64,000 nucleotides of DNA. Source: Schlesneria paludicola DSM 18645 (lineage in GTDB: Bacteria > Planctomycetota > Planctomycetia > Planctomycetales > Planctomycetaceae). The notes beneath the pieces are model-generated. The model did no database searches. It had not been told where the DNA came from and worked only from the letters and a program-made list of their open reading frames with translations. Below are positions 58,823-64,000 of this stretch, piece after piece (position 1 is the stretch's first letter; each line of letters begins with the position of its first letter). A program made the position numbers and the translations under genes. The DNA is taken from the NCBI RefSeq assembly GCF_000255655.1, contig NZ_JH636434.1, forward strand, positions 1,627,066 through 1,691,065. Direction: 5' to 3'.

Positions 58823-59872
58823 ATGCTGAATCGTCTTAGACGCTGGTTGAGTCCCGACCTGGCCATTGATTTGGGCACGGCGAATACGCTCGTGGCCATT
58901 CAAGGCGAAGGCGTGGTGCTCGATGAGCCATCCGTCGTGGCGTTGCAGCAAGGCAGCCGAAAAGTGCTAGGCCGCGGAACGGCTGTCGGCAAACTCGCCA
59001 AACAGATGCTCGGCCGCACACCAGATTCGATCATCGCGGTACGCCCCATCCAGGATGGCGTCATCACCGACTTCGAGCTTTGCGAAGCGATGTTACGGTA
59101 CTTCATTCAAAAAGCCGGTCGCACGACTCCCGGATTCAGGCCCAACGTCGTCATCGCCGTTCCGGGCAGCATCACCAATGTAGAAAAGCGAGCCGTCTTC
59201 AATAGTGCCGAACGTGCGGGTGCGGGACGTGTTTACCTGATCGATGAATCAAAAGCCGCCAGCATCGGAGCGGGGCTTCCGATCTCGGAACCGCTGGCCA
59301 GCATGATCTGTGACATTGGCGGCGGCACGACAGAAGTCGCGGTGCTCAGTCTGGCCGAAATCGTTTCCAGTAAATCGCTACGCGTCGCGGGCGATGAACT
59401 AGACCAGGCGATCGTCGACTACATGAAACAACATTTCGCCTTGCGAATCGGCGAACAATCGGCCGAACAGCTCAAAATCAAAATTGGCTGCGCCTATCCG
59501 CTGGACCAGGAACAAACCTGCGAAATCCGCGGCCTCGATATCGTCAGTGGCGTGCCCCGCAAAGCCATTGTGACCAGCGAACAGATTCGTGAAGCACTCC
59601 GACAGCCGCTGGAAAACATCATGACCTGCATCAAGAGTGTCATCGAACAGTGCGATCCAGAACTAGTCGCCGACCTTTCAGACACCGGAATGGTTCTCTC
59701 TGGTGGCACCGCCCTGCTACCCGGTTTGTCACTGCTGTTTCAGGAGCAACTGGGCATCCCCGTTCGAGTCGCCAAGGACCCGCTGCGGGCCGTCGTCCGG
59801 GGAGCCGCGATCTGCATCGAACACCTGGCGCAATGGAAGGATGGTCTCGAAACCAGCAATCGAAATCTGTGA
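58823..59872 (+). CDS. mreB: Rod shape-determining actin-like protein MreB
   Basis: A 349-residue actin-fold ATPase that polymerises at the inner membrane and positions the lateral wall synthesis machinery. Phosphate 1 motif is AIDLGTANTLVA (residues 14-25), phosphate 2 MICDIGGGTTEVAVLS, and the adenosine motif GMVLSGGTALLPGL. The N-terminal MLNRLRRWLSPDLA resembles the amphipathic membrane-binding tail of MreB. Length is normal. The ATG at 58823 starts the conserved region; the open frame extends to a TTG at 58718 with no homology. It begins the mreBCD-PBP2 cluster, with mreC 54 bases downstream. Confidence 0.95.
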   Translation: MLNRLRRWLSPDLAIDLGTANTLVAIQGEGVVLDEPSVVALQQGSRKVLGRGTAVGKLAKQMLGRTPDSIIAVRPIQDGVITDFELCEAMLRYFIQKAGRTTPGFRPNVVIAVPGSITNVEKRAVFNSAERAGAGRVYLIDESKAASIGAGLPISEPLASMICDIGGGTTEVAVLSLAEIVSSKSLRVAGDELDQAIVDYMKQHFALRIGEQSAEQLKIKIGCAYPLDQEQTCEIRGLDIVSGVPRKAIVTSEQIREALRQPLENIMTCIKSVIEQCDPELVADLSDTGMVLSGGTALLPGLSLLFQEQLGIPVRVAKDPLRAVVRGAAICIEHLAQWKDGLETSNRNL

Positions 59873-59926
59873 ACGTCGACACAAGGCATCTGAGCATCTG
59901 TCTGCCACGAAAAACGCGAACGGGCC

Positions 59927-60883
59927 ATGAAATCACGCATTTTTCTTACTGCATTCGGGCTGACGCTGATTGGCGCCGGCCTGCACTTTGCCCCCCATAA
60001 TGTGGCGACGGGCCTGCGCGGCGCCATTCAAGACATCATGCGCCCCGGTTGGCAGGTCGCTCGCTTCGCAAAAGACGCATTTGCCCGGCAATTGCCTCAT
60101 TTGAACGTCTCCTCGCCCGTTCGATCCGACCAGAATTGGGAGGATCTGGCCGATCAGCTTGCCGCCGAACAGGAACGCAGCCGAGCTTTGCAGACACGAC
60201 TCGCTCAATTGTGCGAACGCTACGTGTCTGATGAAGAGATCACGCGCGCGAGCGCCAAATCAGACCGCCTGCTGCTGCCGTCACTCGTCGAAGTGGCCAT
60301 CCTGGGCGACACCCTGTCGGAACAGTGGCGCGCCGGGAAGTTTCTCGATCAGGGTTCCAAAAATGGCCTGCGAGAAAATGAACTCGTCCTGTCGACCCGC
60401 AAGTCTCGCAAAACATTGATCGACTTCGGCGAAGATGCCAGTATTTCCACCGAAGACGCACTCCTGCTGGGACGCTACGTCATCGGCAAAGTCGAAAACG
60501 TCGGCAAGTGGACCAGCACCGTGCTGCTCGTGACCGACGCCCACTATCGCGGTCGGGCACAACTCATTCGTGAAACGGATGACGGGCAATTCGTATTTGG
60601 CGAAGCGCGAGGCATTTTAAAGGGCCAAGGCGGCCCGTTGTGTAAGCTTGAGGGGATTCCCGCCGAGAGTTCCGTTCATCTTCACGATGCCGTTTACACC
60701 GCAGAACGAGACGGCATCCTTCCCACACCGCTTTACTATGGTGAAGTCGTCGAAGCCACACTCGGTTCGGACGATCGCGAATGGACGGTGCTCGTCAAAC
60801 CGGTCTCACTCCCCACGTCGCTCACCAAGGTTCAAGTTCTGCGGACGGCGCTCAATCCCGATCGAATGGCGGTGTCGGAATGA
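59927..60883 (+). CDS. mreC: Rod shape-determining protein MreC
   Basis: A 318-residue bitopic protein bridging MreB and the periplasmic wall synthases. An N-terminal membrane helix (residues 5-22) is followed by a coiled coil (about 70-95, DLADQLAAEQERSRALQTRLAQL). A two-lobe beta-barrel domain comes next (LPSLVEVAILGDTLSEQW, NGLRENELVL, GRYVIGKVENVGKWTSTVLLVTDAHYRGRAQL). The C-terminal part has EWTVLVKPVSLPTSLTKVQVLRT, a family trait. Its stop overlaps the mreD start by 4 bases (ATGA). Confidence 0.88.
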   Translation: MKSRIFLTAFGLTLIGAGLHFAPHNVATGLRGAIQDIMRPGWQVARFAKDAFARQLPHLNVSSPVRSDQNWEDLADQLAAEQERSRALQTRLAQLCERYVSDEEITRASAKSDRLLLPSLVEVAILGDTLSEQWRAGKFLDQGSKNGLRENELVLSTRKSRKTLIDFGEDASISTEDALLLGRYVIGKVENVGKWTSTVLLVTDAHYRGRAQLIRETDDGQFVFGEARGILKGQGGPLCKLEGIPAESSVHLHDAVYTAERDGILPTPLYYGEVVEATLGSDDREWTVLVKPVSLPTSLTKVQVLRTALNPDRMAVSE

Positions 60884-61422
60884 GTCGTACATTGCTCTTG
60901 CTCTGTGCCGTCTACTGCGTTCTGGTCTTGCAATCGAACCTGATTTCGGCGCCGCTCGATTTGTCGATGCCAGTCTGGCTGCCCGGGCTCGCCCTCGTCG
61001 GATGCGAGGCAATTGCCAATCCGACAGCCGCCGTCCTTTGTGCAGCCGTCATGGGTTTGGGCGTCGATGGCCTGGACCAGAATCAGTTGGGAATCCATAC
61101 GGTCCTGACGACATTGATCGCGGCCGTACTCGTGACGATCAATCGTCACCGTAGTCGCTATGGCGTCGTTTGGTTCGCAATGACCGTCTTCATCAGCACC
61201 TTTTGCTGGCGTGCCGGCTCCACCTTGATTCATGAGTATCTTGATCGCCGATCATATGACCTGAATCCCACCGTGGTGACCCCAGCCACAGAAGCCGCCG
61301 CGACAGCGTTCGTCGGGGCGTTCTTGATCCTCGTCGTCAGCCTGCCTCAAACCTTCCGGAAAACGGCCCGACCCAAATCCGTGTCGTTAACGAATCGCTG
61401 GACGATGCTGACCGGTGGATAA
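60880..61422 (+). CDS. mreD: Rod shape-determining protein MreD
   Basis: A 180-residue integral membrane protein with about five hydrophobic helices (LLLLCAVYCVLVLQSNLI, VWLPGLALVGCEAIANP, AAVLCAAVMGLGVDG, TVLTTLIAAVLVTI, AAATAFVGAFLILVVSL). Such small membrane proteins between mreC and a PBP2 gene are MreD; sequence conservation is low, so position carries much of the weight. The ATG overlaps the mreC stop as ATGA. Basic residues follow the last helix. Confidence 0.82.
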   Translation: MSRTLLLLCAVYCVLVLQSNLISAPLDLSMPVWLPGLALVGCEAIANPTAAVLCAAVMGLGVDGLDQNQLGIHTVLTTLIAAVLVTINRHRSRYGVVWFAMTVFISTFCWRAGSTLIHEYLDRRSYDLNPTVVTPATEAAATAFVGAFLILVVSLPQTFRKTARPKSVSLTNRWTMLTGG

Positions 61423-61482
61423 CGCACGGTCATGACAAACCTTTAAGCAGCGGCAAATCGTGCCCTTGCGACCGGCCGAAAC

Positions 61483-63765
61483 ATGTTGAATCGCCCTGTA
61501 ACGCCGTGGTCAGATGAAACATCCCCCGAGATCTCGGAATGGGATACCGATCGGAATCCGCGCATACGGCTGGGATTACTTTGGATCGCCATGTTCCTTC
61601 CGGTCCTTCTCGTCGTGGGACGCGTCGCCCAACTGCAGATTTCGCTTCAAGAAGATTTCGCACGGGGCTTTTCGCTGACAACTAGCCAGACCGAAGAAAT
61701 CCCCGCACGCGACGGACGAATTTTGGCGGCAGACGGCAGCATCCTGGCTGACGATGTTCGTCAGTACGATGTGTCGATTCATTACCCGGCGCTCGTCTAT
61801 CCCCCCGATGACGAATGGATCACCAGCAAGGCCAAGCAACGGCTCAGTAAACTCGATCGTCGAATCGCCGAGAAACTCGCCGAAGAAAAACGAAAAGTCT
61901 TGAACGAACTGGCGGAGTTCTGGACACGAGTGGCGGCGCTGACGGAACGCTCCGTCGACGATCTCGACGAAGCGCGACAACAGGTGCAAACGCGCGTCGA
62001 AGCCATGAAGGCGGCTGTCGCACGTCAACATCGTGAACGTCATTTGGCTGCTGCACGCGCGGATCTCGATGCCCGATCGCACCAGTCGTTCTGGTCTGTG
62101 ATTGGGCAACAGATTCTGCAGAAAGTCGAAGATCGCCACGATCACCGGCATGGACCACGATTGATTTCCGAAGAAACCGAGCACCATACCGTCATCAGCA
62201 ACGTCACGGTCGATATGATGGAAGAAATCCAGGCACATGGAGAACTGTATCCTTACGCACAAATCGTCATTCGAACCAAGCGGGTTTACCCGCAAGGCGA
62301 ACTGGCATCTCATCTGATTGGGTATCGTAAACCGATCACCGACGAACAACTGCAAGATCGAAAAACGAAGTACCCCGACGGCGATCCACAGGATTATCGA
62401 CTGGGCGACCCCTATGGTCTCGATGGGCTTGAACGTTCCTATGATTCCGTCCTGAAAGGAATTCGCGGACGCCGCACACTGATCAAGAATCGTCGCGGGG
62501 AAATCCTCGAAACACGCATCGATCGCGCACCCCAACAGGGACGAGACCTGGTCCTGACAATCGATACCGCAATGCAGCGCAAAGCAGAACGATTGACCGA
62601 CGAAGCGTTGTCACAAGTCACACTTCCGGGAACAGTGGATCAGGAACGACCGCACGGGGCACTGCGACACGCCACACGACCGCGAGGAGCTTGCCTGGTG
62701 GCGATGGACGTGAATACCGGCGCGATTGTGGCCGCGGCATCGGCCCCACGGTTCAACTTGAACCTGATGGTTTCGAGCGATGCCGAAGCCTGGAAGGATT
62801 TGGTTTCTGATCCGCGTAGTCCCCTGATGTCACGCATCACGCGAATCCCGCTGCCGCCCGGATCGGTCTTCAAACCCATTTCCGCCGTCGCCACCCTCGA
62901 GAGCGGCGTCATGCATGCCGAGACACTGTTCGATTGCCGCGGATACCTTGATAATCCCAAACAATTTCGTTGTTTGCCATTCGTACACTACCAGCGAGGC
63001 CACGGTTCACTGGATCTGGCAGGTGCCCTCTGCCGATCGTGCAACGTTTACTTCTATTCCGCTGCCCGTCGTATGGGACCGCAAACGCTCGTTGACTGGG
63101 CCCGCGAGTTCGGGATCGGTGAACCAACGGGAATCGACTTGCCGTCGGAATCTGCGGGACATCTCCCTGCCCCCGATCAGCCCGCGAAATCCGGCTCAAC
63201 GCCCTCGAAATGGAAACCTGTCGACACGCTGCAACTTGCGATCGGTCAATCGACACTCGAAGTGACGCCATTGCAAATGGTCCGAATGATCGCCGCCTTC
63301 GCCAATGATGGCCACCTTGTTCGCCCTCATCTCGCAGCAAATTCCGGCCCTTCCAACATGGACGAAGCCGACTCCGTTCGGCAGTCGCTGACCACGGACG
63401 GATCGCGTCCCGTCCGGGGCCTACACCCGGGAACCCTTGAAGCCGTCCGAGAAGGTTTGGTCATGGTCGTGCACGATTCGCACGGCACGGGTTACAAAAC
63501 CATCCGCCTGAAGGAAATCTCCATTGCGGGAAAGACCGGGACGGCGCAAACGAACGGTGTCGATCACGCCTGGTTTGCGGGATACGCCCCCGCTGAACGG
63601 CCCAGATACGCATTTGTGGTCGTCGTCCAAAATGGCGGTGGTGGCGGCAAAGTGGCGGGTCCCGTCGCACGTGAATTCGTCAAGGCACTGATGGAAGCGA
63701 AGTTGCTCGCCAAGCCGCCGGAACTCGCCAGCGACCACCGAACAAATCGAAGTGCCAACGACTGA
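61483..63765 (+). CDS. mrdA: Penicillin-binding protein 2 (peptidoglycan DD-transpeptidase)
   Basis: A 760-residue class B penicillin-binding protein, the elongasome transpeptidase. A cytoplasmic tail and one membrane helix (about 31-48) precede the dimerisation/pedestal region (RDGRILAADGSILADD). The transpeptidase domain has the nucleophile motif SVFK (Ser461, Lys464), SCN (519-521) and KTGTAQ (684-689), so it should be active. Compared with the usual roughly 600-650 residues it has a long charged coiled-coil insert at about 110-215, rich in Glu/Arg/Ala, within the pedestal. It is 60 bases after mreD; no rodA follows within the window. Its presence argues that this organism makes cross-linked peptidoglycan. 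Confidence 0.95.
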   Translation: MLNRPVTPWSDETSPEISEWDTDRNPRIRLGLLWIAMFLPVLLVVGRVAQLQISLQEDFARGFSLTTSQTEEIPARDGRILAADGSILADDVRQYDVSIHYPALVYPPDDEWITSKAKQRLSKLDRRIAEKLAEEKRKVLNELAEFWTRVAALTERSVDDLDEARQQVQTRVEAMKAAVARQHRERHLAAARADLDARSHQSFWSVIGQQILQKVEDRHDHRHGPRLISEETEHHTVISNVTVDMMEEIQAHGELYPYAQIVIRTKRVYPQGELASHLIGYRKPITDEQLQDRKTKYPDGDPQDYRLGDPYGLDGLERSYDSVLKGIRGRRTLIKNRRGEILETRIDRAPQQGRDLVLTIDTAMQRKAERLTDEALSQVTLPGTVDQERPHGALRHATRPRGACLVAMDVNTGAIVAAASAPRFNLNLMVSSDAEAWKDLVSDPRSPLMSRITRIPLPPGSVFKPISAVATLESGVMHAETLFDCRGYLDNPKQFRCLPFVHYQRGHGSLDLAGALCRSCNVYFYSAARRMGPQTLVDWAREFGIGEPTGIDLPSESAGHLPAPDQPAKSGSTPSKWKPVDTLQLAIGQSTLEVTPLQMVRMIAAFANDGHLVRPHLAANSGPSNMDEADSVRQSLTTDGSRPVRGLHPGTLEAVREGLVMVVHDSHGTGYKTIRLKEISIAGKTGTAQTNGVDHAWFAGYAPAERPRYAFVVVVQNGGGGGKVAGPVAREFVKALMEAKLLAKPPELASDHRTNRSAND

Positions 63766-63859
63766 AAGAGGGAACAATCCAGGACTGAGTTGACGATCAA
63801 CGTACCCAGGCGACAGGATACGCTGACGGCCGAATTGAAAACCTCAGGAGAAGTCCCAC

Positions 63860-64000
63860 ATGCTACCCTTTGCCTTGGCGATGTTGCTCGCCAGTCAGGC
63901 GAACGAAACCTTGTTCGTCGCGACGCCACTGACTCAACCCCTGCAGTTCACGCCAGGGATCGAGGGTCCTCAGTGTGATCGTGAAGGGAATATCTATGCC
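63860..64000 (+). CDS. SMP-30/gluconolactonase-like protein, 5' part only
   Basis: An ATG at 63860, with AGGAG 9 bases upstream, opens a frame that is still open at the window edge (47 codons). Residues 1-15 look like a signal peptide (MLPFALAMLLASQAN). Residues 28-47 include FTPGIEGPQCDREGNIYA, where G-x-E-G-P followed by D-x-x-G-N-x-Y is the opening blade of SMP-30/gluconolactonase/LRE-type propellers, which bind Ca2+ through the Glu. Activity cannot be judged from the fragment. It begins 94 bases after the PBP2 gene and may be read from its own promoter. Confidence 0.7.
   Translation, partial: MLPFALAMLLASQANETLFVATPLTQPLQFTPGIEGPQCDREGNIYA

Overview
The window looks like a chromosomal segment of a planctomycete (Planctomycetota, probably order Planctomycetales). 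The evidence is family content: a YTV-repeat cysteine-rich cell-wall protein, the planctomycete cytochrome/DUF1549/DUF1553 plus DUF1501 gene pair, many Tat-exported proteins, PQQ-propeller and leucine-rich-repeat secreted proteins, and an mre/PBP2 shape operon. Species cannot be named from the sequence alone. I recognised no rRNA, tRNA, CRISPR array, prophage or transposase.

Layout. 0.4-6.0 kb: a secreted carbohydrate-active block on the plus strand (beta-lactamase-like serine hydrolase, a four-module DUF5060/TIM-barrel/PL10 pectate lyase fusion, a second beta-helix pectate lyase). 6.1-16 kb: TPR protein, short RecQ, a small hypothetical, a DUF983 zinc-ribbon membrane protein, an RluA-type pseudouridine synthase, a membrane-fused spermidine-synthase-like protein and threonine deaminase. 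16.2-18.2 kb: the YTV protein, built from two six-copy arrays of 28 residues and closed by a clear terminator. 18.6-21.2 kb: an orphan sugar-binding lipoprotein and an SGNH hydrolase. 21.3-29.1 kb, minus strand: pilT, a decayed pilT duplicate, smc and a stand-alone FlgI-like Tat protein.

29.8-32.2 kb holds the most unusual unit: a WXG100-like protein, a coiled-coil protein and a degenerate phosphohexomutase with a Cys-containing N-terminal extension. 32.4-37.9 kb: a radical SAM/B12 protein coupled to yceH, a di-haem peroxidase, pyrophosphatase and a Tat protein. 38.0-42.7 kb: a TetR regulator, a DUF1549/DUF1553 cytochrome protein and a DUF1501 protein in one tightly packed operon, read from a promoter whose spacer is a perfect 17-bp palindrome. 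42.9-49.2 kb: a subtilase, an amidohydrolase, an aldehyde dehydrogenase and a CoA-transferase/SDR pair. 49.4-51.6 kb: cysC and DAHP synthase. 51.8-58.6 kb: an alpha/beta hydrolase, a PQQ-propeller/LRR fusion, a second propeller protein, an STN-like/LRR protein and a small membrane protein. 58.8-63.8 kb: mreB-mreC-mreD-PBP2, the rod-complex core. The last 141 bases are the start of an SMP-30/gluconolactonase-like gene cut by the window edge.

Most open frames opposite these genes are coding shadows. Where a Shine-Dalgarno motif allowed, starts were moved inward from the longest open frame; each entry gives the reason.
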